NCBI GenBank assembly: GCA_001600875.1 | Contig: BCLD01000011.1 | Coordinates: 124,001 to 188,000, forward strand | From: Solicoccozyma terricola | Lineage: Eukaryota > Basidiomycota > Tremellomycetes > Filobasidiales > Piskurozymaceae | Direction: 5' to 3' | Length of the DNA: 64,000 bases | In this document: positions 50,008 through 62,180 of the stretch, one piece after another | Position numbering within the stretch: the first letter of the stretch is position 1 | How the letters are laid out: each line of letters begins with the position of its first letter | The notes under the pieces: generated by a model | Seen by the model: only the letters and a program-made list of their open reading frames with translations | Database searches by the model: none | What the model was told of the DNA's origin: nothing | Position numbers and translations under genes: made by a program

Positions 50008-50652
50008 TCAGCGAATAAAACGGTCAACAAAGTCGGCCCCGAAGCCTACGGACTCGTAGTGCTTCTTGGCCAATGCGAGTTTGCTGAAGACGTCCTCCAC
50101 ATATTGAGGGTTTCCCACAGCGTCGCAATAGATATATGCCCCGGTGACGTGGAAGAGAGTGATCATTTCGGTCACACCTTCAGGCACCTCCAGGGTGTGA
50201 ATGTCTCCTGGCGGTTCAAAGGCGTAGCTGCCCTCTTCGGCCCACCAATCTGTAACGAAACGACGGTGAGTATCGTATCGCGTCACAAGGCGGAAGCCAA
50301 AACAGACCAGTGTCTTTCACTTACCGTGCTCAAGGTAATGCCACCGCCCACGAAGTGTCGTAGCGTGAACCGGGCCCGAGTGCCTATGTCGCGACAAAAT
50401 GCCCGACTTTCTCACACGCAGGATGTTGACAAAATATCCCTGGGATACATTGAACACAAGAGGCCTGAACCAAACGTTGTCCGTTTGAGGTACCCAAAGA
50501 CGTTCATCGCACTCCAGGTTGAGGACGTCGAGCACTACCAGGTCGTCGGGTACATTGGGAAGCGGTTCTCCGGCATAGGGCACTGGCTCCGCTTTGGGAC
50601 GAGCATGAAGAGTGAGGGGAGTAGTCGAGATGGATTCCGTATTGTTTGGCAT
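50008..50652 (-). CDS. Small cupin dioxygenase-like protein (ChrR/dihydroxyacetophenone dioxygenase-type)
   Basis: Single-domain cupin of about 190 residues: exon 1 50,652-50,325, intron, exon 2 50,249-50,008. The start MPNNTESISTTPL is preferred; an in-frame Met further up at 50,715 would add 21 residues. The first cupin motif is SGILSRHRHSGPVHATTLRG with candidate metal-binding His residues, followed by GRWHYLEH. Across the intron comes DWWAEEGSYAFEPPGDIHTL with Glu and His of the second motif. The closest family by pattern is that of 2,4'-dihydroxyacetophenone dioxygenase, which cleaves a C-C bond next to an aryl ketone, but many members are uncharacterised. It diverges from the permease gene with 347 bases between starts, so the two may be co-regulated. 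Confidence 0.85.
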
Positions 50653-50999
50653 CGTTGAAAAGGCTTGCTGCTCCGCCAATTGGCGTGCAAAGTGGTCCCA
50701 GGCTTCGTCGACCATTTGTACTTTTTCGAGGCCGGCCAGGACGCCTCATATCATTGGCGATCCGATTCCCGATCGGTCCGTCCCGATCGGTTCGCACCGA
50801 TCGTGCCCAAGCTGCCCCGCACCTACAGAAATCGGGATGGTAGCTGATAGGACGGTAGGCACGGTTCGGGGAGCGGGTGGACGTTCAAGGGTCACTGAGG
50901 TATAAGAAGTCGGACAATGGCCGTCGTGCTAGTTATCATCTCCTACAATCCAATACCGGCAGCTAAGGCGACTCTTTCCAGCTACGAAATACCTTTAAC

Positions 51000-53344
51000 A
51001 TGGAGTCGAAACTTGACGAGGGCGATATGGTGTTAACCAAATCAACTTTTGCTCTAAACTCTACGGCAAACGACAATTCATCCTTCAAGGTCGACGCTGT
51101 GTATCCCGGAGATCACCTACGTACGGGCAGCGTGGCCCTGGAACGCAATTTTACTGCATGGGACTGTATCGGAATCGCACTGACGTGCCTAAACTCAATC
51201 ACCGCTATGTAAGCTTTCCGTGGCTTTACCATCTTGAAATCAATTTTGCTTACAGTCCAGTGATGATAATATCATGCCAGGGCGGCATCGTGAGTCCATA
51301 TGTACCACCGTCCTCCCTATGGATTTTTTGAATAACTGACACTGGCGTGTGGGAACTTCACCCCTTTTAGGTTGTCCCTTGTCCTTCCTTCCGGCGGTCC
51401 TGTGGCTATAACATACGGATTGATTGTCAGCACATGCGGGACTCTTTGCATGGCAGCATCTCTGTAAGCCCCCTGCATGCCTGTGCTGCCTGCATTCAAA
51501 CTTTTGACAGACTACACCTTGACAGAGCGGAAATATGTCATGTATACCCTACTGCGGGTGGGCAATATGAGTGGGCTTGTGAGTCGAAAACAGAACCGCC
51601 TGTCGGACCATCTCTGGATGCCTAACAGCTGGCTGCAACTATTTGCAGACCTCATTGCTCCCAAAGATTGGGCACGCAGCCTCTCGTTCGTCACAGGTTG
51701 GATGGCAACCGCCGGTTGGGTGTCCCTTGCCGCCACCGGCTCGTCACTTGGCGCCAACTTTGTCATCAAGTAAGTGAGATGGAAAAAAACATGGCACATG
51801 CCGCTGACAAGGCTCCTTTCTCAAAGCGTCATCTCGTTTTGGCATCCGGCCTTCACACCTCAGCCATACCAGACTTTCCTAGTCTACCTCGCCTTTACCA
51901 TTGGTGCTTTCGTGTTGAACACTTTCGCGGTTAAGCTGCTTCCTCTGATTGACAGGACGGGATTGTGGTGTGCGTTTGGGGGAGCTGTCGTCGTCAGTGA
52001 TGTGCAGCAGTATATTCAACAGAAGATGACACTAACGATCATTTCGTCATGTCCAGATCATGATCGCAATTCTCGTCGCGGCTCGGGAGTCCTACCAACC
52101 CGCAAGCTTCGTCTTTGCATCGTTTCAAAATGAGACAGGATGGCCCGGGGGAGTCGCCTTCATGCTTGGATTGCTACAGAGCACATTTGGCATCACAGGC
52201 TTTGACGCTATCAGCCACATGGTCGAAGAGATGCCACGCCCGAGCATCAATGCGCCCCGAACCATGGTGCTCGCGGTATTCCTAGGAGCACTCTCGTCAT
52301 GGATCTTTATCCTCGTCCTGTTGTTCTGCTTGACAGACTTCAACGAGGTCATTTCTTCCACAGGGGGTCCGCTTTTGACTATCTACTTTCAAGCTACGAA
52401 ATCAATGGCTGGCGCAACATGCTTGTTGATGTTCAACGTGTTATGTCAGTGACAAGGTACCTGACGGCGATGTTTTCGACTTGCTGAATGTCCTCTTGTT
52501 CGACCCCTGCAGCCATGGCATTCGCCACTCAGGGATTGATGACGATTGCCTCCAGGATGACAATGGCTGTTGCCCGCGATCGCCTTTTCGGTGCTGTTTC
52601 CAAGCCGTTCACACAGATCCATCCTACCCTCAAGGTTCCCTTTTGGAGTGTGCTGTTTGTTTCGGTTTGGGTCGTTATCTTCGGTCTCATCTTGTAGGTG
52701 GTCTGCGGCAAATCTTTCAATGCTTTGAGAAACTCACGATCGACTTGCCATCAGTCTGGGCTCATCGGCCGCGTTGAATGCCATCCTTTCGTCGTCGGTT
52801 GTGCTCGTCCAGATCAGCTATATCATTCCCAGTGAGCTACCAAGCCACGACCAATGACTCTTTGATTCTAACGTCTTCCTTGGCTCAGTCGCTCTCGTCC
52901 TCTTCCAAGGCAATGCCGTCCTCGAAATTCCAGGCCGTCCACCTCGAGCCTTCAGTCTCGGAAAATTCAGACGTGAGTGCAGATTGAGGAGCTCCAGTTG
53001 ACCATGGAGCTGACACGACGCCTATCAATCTCATCTGTAGCTGTTATCAATCTCCTTGGTCTGGCTTTCGCCGTTGTCACCAATGTGTTTTTCGTCTTCC
53101 CGTCCTCCTTGCCTGGTAGGTCGCCATTCCCTCCTGACCTCCTCACACTGCTAATTTGGACTGCTCAGTCTCGGGGACCTCGATGAACTATGTCATCGTG
53201 GTCATCGCCATTGTTACCATCATGTGCGCGATAACCTGGATCGTCGACGGAAAGAAAAATTTTACTGGTCCTCCACACGACACTGTCCTCTACGCTGAAG
53301 GAATAGAAATAGCGGCCCAAGCTGGGGAGCATGTTGCTTCCTAG
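51000..53344 (+). CDS. Amino acid/choline/GABA-type permease (APC superfamily)
   Basis: Plasma-membrane importer with about 12 helices. The start MESKLDEGDMVLTKSTFALN opens a soluble N-terminus, followed by FTAWDCIGIALTCLNSITAM (helix 1) and, over short exons, SLVLPSGGPVAITYGLIVS. Later helices include FVTGWMATAGWVSLAATGSS, AFVLNTFAVKLLPLIDRTG, GGVAFMLGLLQSTFGITGFD with AISHMVEEMPRPS, then MVLAVFLGALSSWIFILVLL, MTMAVARDRLFGAVS and VPFWSVLFVSVWVVIFGLIL. These are hallmarks of fungal GABA/choline (UGA4/HNM1-like) permeases. About nine exons. The ligand cannot be read; it could feed the aminotransferase and cupin next to it. Confidence 0.92.
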
Positions 53345-54929
53345 GAGAGATGGCATTTGGGGTGGAAGGTGCCCGATTACAGGTGGACATAGCTTGCACA
53401 AATGTACATACATGCCTGGCAACGCCAGCTGTGATCAGCCTGTGTGAAGCTTCGGTCCCGAACATGTTTGAGTGATAGGGAATCTTGATAGGTCTTTCCA
53501 GCACATGGTTAACCGGACGAGTCGGCGAGGGGATTTGTTCTGACAGTCTTTTGAGAACACTTATTTCATCATATTAGTCAAATTAACCCACCTCATCCAA
53601 ACGCCGAATTCGACCTCCTTGACGATCCATGTCGGTCTGAAGAGAATGCATCAGTTTGCGAATTCTCTTGGAAGGTAACCTTTCCAACCAATTCACGTGC
53701 TCGACTCGCTGCCACACCCCAGCCTCCCCAATCTCCGGTCTTCAGATCCTCGACGTCGAGCCCAAACGTCCCAGTCCCTTCACAGGGACCCAAGTCGAAG
53801 TTGAGGACGGTCGTGTTGATAGTGGTGGCCGCCATGGTACTTTAGTAGGGTGTATTAGATGGCGGAATACGCTGTTGTTGTGCAAGCATGCTGGATTATA
53901 ATAGAAGACCACACCATGGCGACAGACATGGAACCGGATTTTTCTCTAGATTCTCGGCGCAAGGGCGGTCCCGGCCGTCGGGTGACTCCAAGGCAGATAA
54001 GATAATAATGTTTTCGAGCTTTCACACCCTCTCCCTTCGTTACTGACCGTATGAGGAAGTAGCGCTGTCGATGGGGATGGTGTTGAACAGTTGGCCTTTT
54101 ATGTCCTTCGGTATATCTACTTCGGCCGACTCTTTGGTGCATCGACAACTTTCTCTCGGATTCACCGTCAATCGGATTCAAACGGCGGTCTGCTCAACTC
54201 AGCTCACGACTTCCATGATTCACCCCTGACCCTTTCATCCTCCTCATCTGGCTTTCGACCACTCACGGTAGTAAACACGAATCTCGCACTTTGTTATATC
54301 GATTTGGTAGGCGGGAATATCAACTACACCAGAAAGAAGGTCCTGGTAAACTCGCAAACTTGATCTGAAATTCCCGAAATATGTCTCTGCGTGACAGGTG
54401 CGAATCTGAATGCACGATAACTGAAACTGGTCAAGGATCCTCATGGCAGAACTGAAGGATATATACAATCTTGTGCGGCTGACGGTATGAACAAACGAAA
54501 ACCAGGGAGGTCATACCGCTAGCCAAGTCACAACCCTTGTTTCTCGGACGATCTCCCATTCTTTTTTCGTGCTGGGCACCTGCGTTTCCTTTCGTCATCG
54601 GTTCAGCGGGGAAATCTCTACACTGGCAAATGCAAATGGGGCGGGCTTTTGTCCGGCACATGTCTGAACATTTATTGTTAGACTGCCGGGACCAGCTTTG
54701 ACGATTACCTTCCGGGTAGGCCGTCCGACATCCGTCCGAGAGATGACCGGGAAACTGTCCTATCAGCCGCCGTACAGTCGTAGGTACAGTGAGGAAGCGG
54801 TCTCGTGCTTACGGTTGGGGGATGGTCGGGGATACAAGAGAGTCCTTATTGCGCGGGGTACGGTCTTGTCACCCTTCCAACTGACGACTCACCTCTAGAT
54901 ATCTTCCCAACGACAGCTCCACATAAACC
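53345..54929. other. Intergenic region; one doubtful small open frame
   Basis: Apart from the doubtful frame at 53,593-53,835, I see no gene. The region upstream of 54,930 would hold the alpha-galactosidase promoter. Confidence 0.45.
53593..53835 (-). CDS. Possible small hypothetical protein
   Basis: 80 codons from a Met in good context (ACCATGGC) at 53,835: MAATTINTTVLNFDLGPCEG, then GTFGLDVEDLKTGDWGGWG. No family is recognised. It could be the remaining first exon of a lost gene. Confidence 0.28.
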   Translation of the reverse strand: MAATTINTTVLNFDLGPCEGTGTFGLDVEDLKTGDWGGWGVAASRARELVGKVTFQENSQTDAFSSDRHGSSRRSNSAFG

Positions 54930-57241
54930 ATGTCCAAATGTGAGTATGATCCTAGCGGCTCGACCGAAAGATTAGCTGATGCCGCCTACTTTTACACTTT
55001 ACCAGTCATCACCGTCACCCCAGACCTGACGTTCACCCTTCACGGACCTTCTGTAGCCTACAGCTTCCACGTCGACCCTGAAACCGGCGAGCTCCTGCAT
55101 CGTAATTTTGGCGGGCCATTATCTGCTCCGCCTCCTCTGGCTGTTCCCGGACGGGCAGATGGGTGGGTCACACACCTAGGTAGGAAGCAGAGGGAGTTTC
55201 CGGATCTCGGACGAGGGGATTTCAGGTCACCCGCGGTGAGGATCCGACATGATGCCGGAAAAGGACACGCGGTGGTCCACTTCAAGTACGCCAGTCATCA
55301 AGTTGTCGGTGGGAAGCCCCCGCTCGAGGGACTCCCGTGCACTTTTGCCGAAGTTTCAGATGCTGGGACATTGATCGTCACACTACACGATGAAGTCGCC
55401 AAGCTTTCCGCTCATCTTTATTACACCATCATTCCGGCTCACTCTGCAATCGTCCGTTCGGTCCGCATCGTCAACCACGGACACGCCAGCGTGACAATCG
55501 ATCAGGCTGCTAGCCTGAGTATTGATCTGCCGAACGCAGAGTGGGAGATGTTGCATTTGACGGGAGATTGGGCGAGGGAGTCCAACGTGATTAGGCGGAA
55601 AGTACATCCTGGGACTCAAGGGTAAATTGACGGTGCTCCCCCTTTTCATTCTCCAAGACACAGCAGACTGATCCGAGTTTCGTATACAGGTTTCAAAGTC
55701 TCACCGGCTACTCTTCCCACCTGCACAACCCGTTCCTCGCAATGCTCTCCCCTGCAACAGACGAATCAACCGGCGACGCTTACGGATTTAGCCTCGTCTA
55801 CTCTGGCTCCTACGCCGCTCAAGTGGAGCTCGCTTCAGGCGGTCTCACTCGGGTACAGATGGGTCTGAATCCTCTGCACCTATCATGGGAGCTCGCTCCG
55901 GGGGAGACTTTCGTCACGCCAGAATGCGTCGCCGTGTACTCGTCAGCCGGTTTGGGTGGAATGAGTCGTGCATTCCATCGTTTATACCGCAACCACCTCA
56001 GCCGTTCCCCGTGGACGCAGAGACAACGCCCTGTGCTGATTAACAATTGGGAGGGCACCTACTTTGATTTTGACGACGACAAGCTCTACGGGATCGCCAA
56101 GAAGGCCTCCGAGCTAGGCGTCGACTTGTTTGTCATGGATGACGGCTGGTTCGGGATAAAACACCCTCGAAACTCGGACAATGCAGGTCTGGGCGATTGG
56201 ATCGTGAACCCTGCGAAATTCCCGAATGGGTTGAACGACTTTGTGAAGCGGGTGAATGCTTTGAAGACGGTTGGCAGGGAGGACATGAAGTTCGGCATCT
56301 GGGTTGAGCCAGAGATGGTCAATCCGAAGTCGGAGTTATATGAGGCACATCCAGACTGGATCCTGCATGCGGGAGGATACGAGCGGACTGAACAACGCAA
56401 CCAACTCGTCCTCGACCTCTCTAGACTGGAAGTTCAGGATTACATTATCGACAAGATTGGAGGAATTCTGTCCAGTGCCAACATCGCCTACGTGAAATGG
56501 GACCACAATCGTGGAATGCACGAGATGAACGAGCCTGCGACTGCGCATCGGTATCTCCTTGGACTCTATCGGGTTATCGACACCTTGACCACCAGATTCC
56601 CCGAGATTCTCTGGGAGGGATGCGCATCAGGTGGGGGTCGTTTCGATCCTGGAATACTGCACTACTGGCCGCAGACATGGACAAGCGACAACACCGACGG
56701 CTGGGATCGTCTGGCCATTCAATTCGGTACGAGTATAGTCTACCCGCCTTCTGCTATGGGCGGGCACGTCTCCGCTGTGCCGAATCACCAGTCTGGACGG
56801 GTGACGCCTATCGAGTTCCGAGCTCACGTAGCCATGATGTGCGGGAGCTTCGGGTTCGAGCTGGATCCGGCCAACCTGACGGACGAGGAACGAGAAGCCA
56901 TCCCGTCTCTCATCAAGCTGAGCGAGAAGATCAACCCTCTTGTTATTCGAGGTGACCTATACCGGTTAGCTCTACCTGACCAATCGAACTGGCCGGCAGC
57001 GCAATATGTTAGTGAAGATGGGAAAACCAGCGTTGTCTTGGCTTTCCAGATGCAGAATCGAATCAACATTGTCGTACCTCCACTCAAGCTGCAAGGGCTG
57101 GACGAGAAGGCCACATACACCGTGGAAGGTCTCCCCAATGGAAACACGGACGTGACAGGGGGCGCATTGATGAGCGGTGGTATTGCCCTGAACTTCGGGG
57201 GGGACTTCCAGAGTAAGGTGCTGTGGCTTACAAGGCGTTGA
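54930..57241 (+). CDS. Alpha-galactosidase, glycoside hydrolase family 36
   Basis: Hydrolyses terminal alpha-1,6-galactose from melibiose, raffinose and similar sugars. Exon 1 54,930-55,621 and exon 2 55,690-57,241 give 747 residues, the normal size. An N-terminal beta-sandwich domain (residues 1-340) leads to the (beta/alpha)8 barrel with [28 protein letters not shown] and a KWDHN motif whose Asp (56,501-56,503) is the expected nucleophile. The acid/base Asp lies in SDNTD (56,687-56,689). [14 protein letters not shown] is also present. The C-terminal sandwich ends KVLWLTRR. No signal peptide is seen, so it should be intracellular, fitting uptake of the intact sugar by the permease gene 1.9 kb downstream on the same strand. 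Confidence 0.97.
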
Positions 57242-59115
57242 AAATGACTGTGTAAGGTCTTGTATTTGTAGAAGAATGACCATGACACCCTGTTGATCGG
57301 ATGATGGGACGTAGAACGAAGGGTATTAAGCAATGGAACTTTGCCTGGTGGGAAGACGCTGCGGGTTATCTGACCCAGGGTGAATTCAGCATTGCCATAG
57401 CATGGGGATGTGAATGTCGCCATCAGAGAGACAAGCTATACAAGGCTTCAAGTATCGACGACTGCCCGCCAGACCGGCAGATAAAGAAAGAATGGTAATC
57501 GAACGACTTGACTCACCGCCTGATCCGGATGATCGCCTTCCATCTGATATTCCTCAAGCGATTACGCAACAGAAAAACGTGGAGGGTATAGTCTGGATGT
57601 GCTGACAAGTGGGGATGGAAGAAGGTGGGAAAATACGACAGGTGGGGTGTTGATCCAAGATTTCGAGGGTTGGAACTGTGGAATCGTTGACAAGCATACA
57701 TGCGTGAGTACGAGAGAAGATGCATCCATCGGGGTTTACCATTCAACATCTACCCACATCTGGCGTGCGGGTAATCAAACACACGCACACATTTGGTATT
57801 ACTGCAAGTCATTCAATCCGACTAGATCGCTTTGCCTGGATCTCAAAACCTTTGCAATACCTCCTCTCCTTGATTTTTTTCCTTCATTCATCAATTATTT
57901 TCAACCTCATAAGCGGCGTTACCAACCTCGAACGCGGTGATCAATTGGATCAATTGACACTGACAGCGGATCAACCCACCACATTAAATTTTCAACGAGA
58001 CGTACTCACCCACACTTACTGTTCGTCCATCCCCCATTATTCTCCACTTCCCGCGACTTTGGAAGAAGGGTTACCGACTGTCTCTGTTGTTCTAAAGCCG
58101 CTCCTGCATCTGGGTAAGCGAGCTAGGGAGCCACGTTCTATGAATAATCATCCATATCCAATACTTTCACCCGTCTACAATGTCAAACAATATATCTCAG
58201 CAACTACGATGATGGATGTTGAAAAGAGAAGATCCCGGGTAGTGGATATCTGCCTAGAGATGTCAGTGAGATACCCCGCGTGGCCTTGACACACCCATGT
58301 GAATAGTGCTGCTGATATTCAACAGAAACCGACATCGAACGTTCCCGAAATCATCCGACTCGATCAGATCGTGGACGAGTTGCTCGGCTCTCCCGATTTC
58401 ATGAACTCGTTGCTTAGTAAAGGATATAACCTTCCATCAGGGCATCCTTTTCATCACTCTCACTGTCGCGAACGGAACGCTATGAATTCCCCTACTTGAT
58501 ACAAACGCATAGTTCTTATCTCCGTCGTCGTTATCGCTCGCCCGACAATCGCGGGGGGTTTTCGGATATTTTCCGATTATCTGCCGAAAACATTCCCGCG
58601 TGTGTTCCGGGCTTGCTCTGCTCTATGACGTCGGATGTTTGTCGGACAGTTTCTGGCGCACCGAATGGTCAGCTGCTTGACCCGGCGGCAACAAGTAATG
58701 CATCACACCCCCCCAGATCTCTCGTAGATCTCAGATTCGCCGTGAGGGCGGTCGACCGTGGGGGGGATGGGTGGGAGCGGAAATGTCTCTGGCCGACGTT
58801 GTAGCGGACCATTTTTGACATGGCCAGGGGCCAGGGCTCGCTAGGACGGGGTACCATTGATGTAGCTACCATCAACCCACCAACTGAGCGAAGTATCGCC
58901 GGCGGTATCGACGGTTTGAGAGGAGCTCCTTGTTGGACTCGATGATGGGGTAAAGGGGAGACCCTACTGAGAGTTGTATATAGGTAGCGAGGGAAAGGGC
59001 CCCCAGAGAAAAAAACTCGAAGGATCACTCACACCCACACCCAACACCTCTGATCGCCCTTCCGAATCCTAAACACACCCAGAGTATCAACAGTTCAGGA
59101 CGGTCACCTTGCAAC
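57242..59115. other. Spacer between alpha-galactosidase and sugar permease genes; holds one doubtful short gene
   Basis: The only coding-like sequence is at about 57,950-58,499 on the + strand. The last 300 bases before 59,116 should contain the permease promoter; CA-rich sequence (CACTCACACCCACACCCAAC) precedes the start codon. Confidence 0.4.
57950..58499 (+). CDS. Possible short hypothetical gene or fragment
   Basis: Two stretches read as exons. ATTMMDVEKRRSRVVDICLE ends at a GTGAGA donor near 58,269. After an acceptor CAACAG, the next exon reads KPTSNVPEIIRLDQIVDELL and GSPDFMNSLLSKGYNLPS and stops at 58,499. The phase fits. An upstream stretch ending PTVSVVLKPLLHL at a GTAAGC donor near 58,114 may be another exon. 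There is no clear start and no known family. Confidence 0.33.
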
Positions 59116-61548
59116 ATGTCACACGACGATAAGAAAGACCCTTTACCGATAACATCGACCAACTACGTGCTTGATGCTGGCGAGGAGAAAGTGATTACAC
59201 CCAACGACCAACGTCTCGAGGATGTCGAAGCCAACGAAGATCTTTACACTCTCATTAATCGAAATGGTGCCATTCGCGCAGAAGCAAAGGAACATGGAAT
59301 GACATTCACAGAAGGTGTGCGACTTTACCCTCGTGCCATCTTCTGGTCGTTTGCTATATCCCTATGCATCATCATGGAGGGTTATGACACTGCTTTACCG
59401 GTAAGTCTTCACCGCCGGCTCCCGATTCCAGCCTCGCTGAGTTCCCTTCTTTCAACTTGAAATAGGGTACCCTCGTCGGTCTCCCGGCATTCCGTCAGAA
59501 GTTTGGTCATTATACCGGAGGTGAACCTTTTACAGATAATGCCGCCTATGCGGACGCAAGCTGATGTTCAGAACCTTTGACAGAGGAACACGGTTATCAG
59601 TTGACACCAGCGTAGGCTCTATTTATTTCCATCTCCTGGCTTCCACCTCACTGATGACACTGCACCTCGTATAAGTTGGCAATCGGGACTTGGACAGGCG
59701 TCCGGAGTCGGGAGTATTCTGTAAGCTGCGCTGGCACTTCAAAAGTCTATGCCTTGCTGATGACCTCGGACGCTGTAGTGCTATCTTCGCTGCATCATAC
59801 TTTCAAGATATATATGGCTACAGGCGAATCCTACAGGTCGGTTTGGGCGCAATGTTTTGCTTCATTTTCATCGTCTTCTTCGCGCAAAACATCGTAATGC
59901 TCTGTATTGGGTATCACCTTTGTGGATGGGGTGAGCTTTCTTTCAGGCAGCTCGGTTTCGACTGTCGTACCGAGAGACTGAACAAAAACCCTTATTATCG
60001 CTCGCTAGCTTGGGGTACCTTCCAGGCTTTAGTGGTTTCCTACGCATCTGAAATTACTCCAGTAGCGCTTCGAGGTTACTTGACTACCTATGTCAACCTT
60101 TGCTGGATTATCGGACAGTGAGTTGATTTTCCTGGATATTAGTTTCCCTTGCCTTAACTGATGATCTGGTCTGCCCACAATCCAGATTCCTCGCTGCTGG
60201 CGTTCTATACGGAATGACCGGGCGTGATGATGAGTGGTCATACCGTGTGCGTGGACTCCTTCGGATTATGTTGTTGCGACGATCCTAACCTCTTCATTCA
60301 TTGTCAGATTCCCTTCGCCGTTCAATGGATCTGGCCTATCCCCCTCATGATCTTGATTCAGTACGCTCCTGAGTCACCTTGGTTCCTCGTCCGAAAGGGT
60401 AAAGTAAGTCGCTTCCGCGAAGAAAGCCTCGTAAAAGAAAGAGTTTAGAGTGACTAACACCCTAGGAGGATGTCAACAGCTGGAGGAAGCCGCCCACTCC
60501 GTCAGCCGAATTGCCAAGAAAGGCAGCACCGTCAGCCCTAGAGACACTGTCGCAATGATGGTTCGAACCAACGAGTTTGAGATTGCGACAACTGCAGGCG
60601 CCAGTTACTTGGACTGCTTCAAAGGCACCGACTTGAGAAGGACTGAAATTGCCTGCGTGAGTGTCTTACTGCTTTATGCGAAGAGAATCGCCTGCTGATT
60701 ATATATCGCCTGCACCTGCCTGAACTAGATGGCCTGGATGGCACAAAACCTCGCGGGTCTTCCTTTCGCAGGCAATGCAGTTTACTTCTTTGAACAGGCA
60801 GGAATCTCATCACAACAAGTCCGTATCGTTCTGTTGCAGTTTGAAAATGCGGGACTGCAACTGACAGAAACGGCTCAAACTCGCAGGCCTTTGGCATGAA
60901 TCTAGGAATGACCGCAATGGGTTTCACTGGAACCGTCCTCTCTTGGATTCTTCTTAACAAATTTGGTCGCCGATCCATCTTCCTGTGGGGTATGATCGGT
61001 CTCAGTTCGACACTCCTCATTCTAGGCGGTCTGACCTTCCCTGCGGAAACCATCGACGGGGCGAAGTGGGCGCAAGCTGCCTTGATGTTGATTTGGGTCT
61101 TCGGATTCGACTTGTCCGTCGGTCCATTGGCGTACGGTATCGTTGGAGAAGCTTCGTCTACAAGGCTGAGGGGCAAAACCGTGGGTCTCGCTAGAAACGC
61201 CTACAACATCTGCGGGACCATCTCCGGGGTCTTGATGAGCTATATGTTGAATCCACAAGCATGGAATTGGGCTGGTCAGTATTCACTATTCTCTCAGCAT
61301 ACCTGGTCAGCGCACTTACAAACCCTTATTTTTCCTACTTTCCTTTTATCCCTTTAATTTTCTTTTGGGGTGCAGGCAAGACCGGTTTCTTCTGGGCTGG
61401 TTGCGCCATCCTCACCACGATCTGGACGTATTTCAGGCTTCCGGAAATGAAGGGCAGGACTTTCAGAGAGCTCGACATCCTCTTCGAGCGAAAGGTTTCA
61501 GCGAGGAAGTTCGCCTCCACAGAGGTTGCCCCAGAGGAGGAGAACTAA
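59116..61548 (+). CDS. MFS sugar:H+ symporter (maltose/alpha-glucoside permease-like)
   Basis: Twelve-helix plasma-membrane transporter. The start MSHDDKKDPLPITSTNYVLD opens a soluble N-terminus. Helix 1 is FWSFAISLCIIMEGYDTALP, which continues over an intron as GTLVGLPAFRQKFGHYTGG. Further on are WQSGLGQASGVGSI, SEITPVALRGYLTTYVNLCW, FAVQWIWPIPLMILIQYAPE with SPWFLVRKGK, GMTAMGFTGTVLSWILLNKF with GRRSIFLWG, and LPEMKGRTFRELDILFERKV near the C-terminus. These are the standard motifs of fungal alpha-glucoside permeases. About nine exons with 50-75 base introns. Paired with the GH36 gene, it probably imports an alpha-galactoside such as melibiose or raffinose, although members of this family also carry maltose. 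Confidence 0.93.
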
Positions 61549-62180
61549 CAAGATGGAAAGGGCACGCCTAATCCTGCAGGAGAGATGCGGTATTTATGGC
61601 GACGACATTGGCATTGTCAGTTTCTGCTTTCTTCTAGCAGGCTATGTTTGAAATTGGGGGAAATCGGGGCACAAATGGGAGACGAGTATTTTCTGATATT
61701 TAGGCTCTTGTATATTTTCAAGATATACGTACAGATCTTATCATTTTGCGTACTGTTTGAGACTCTCATCCACTACAGATATGTATTATTGAGGCTTACT
61801 TTGAGTGGCCGCCTTGTTACGATCAAAGACTTCCCAGTACTTCTGTAATGCGACGTGATATTGTGATGTGGCCCGTAGATAGGGAACCTGGTGACGATAT
61901 ACCAGGAGCGACCTTGTAACCCACTACCCGTACCTCTACCTCGCGCGCGGATAACCCTTGTTGAACTGTAAATGCTGCTTGATGAATTCGAGAACCCGAA
62001 TTTTATAAGGACTCTCGGAAGAGGCCAACGAGGGTGGCAAAAAAAAAAGCAGATGTGTAGCTTGGATTACATAGCCGACCCACCCCCTCTTCCCGAACTT
62101 CTTTCCTCCTCGAAACGACACCATATTTCATTGGAAAGATAGCCGCAGTTAGACAAAAGAGTTGACCGTTCCAAATTACG
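61549..62180. terminator. Convergent 3' region
   Basis: Two genes end tail-to-tail here. AT-rich, with no gene seen. Polyadenylation signals are not definable by eye. Confidence 0.3.
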
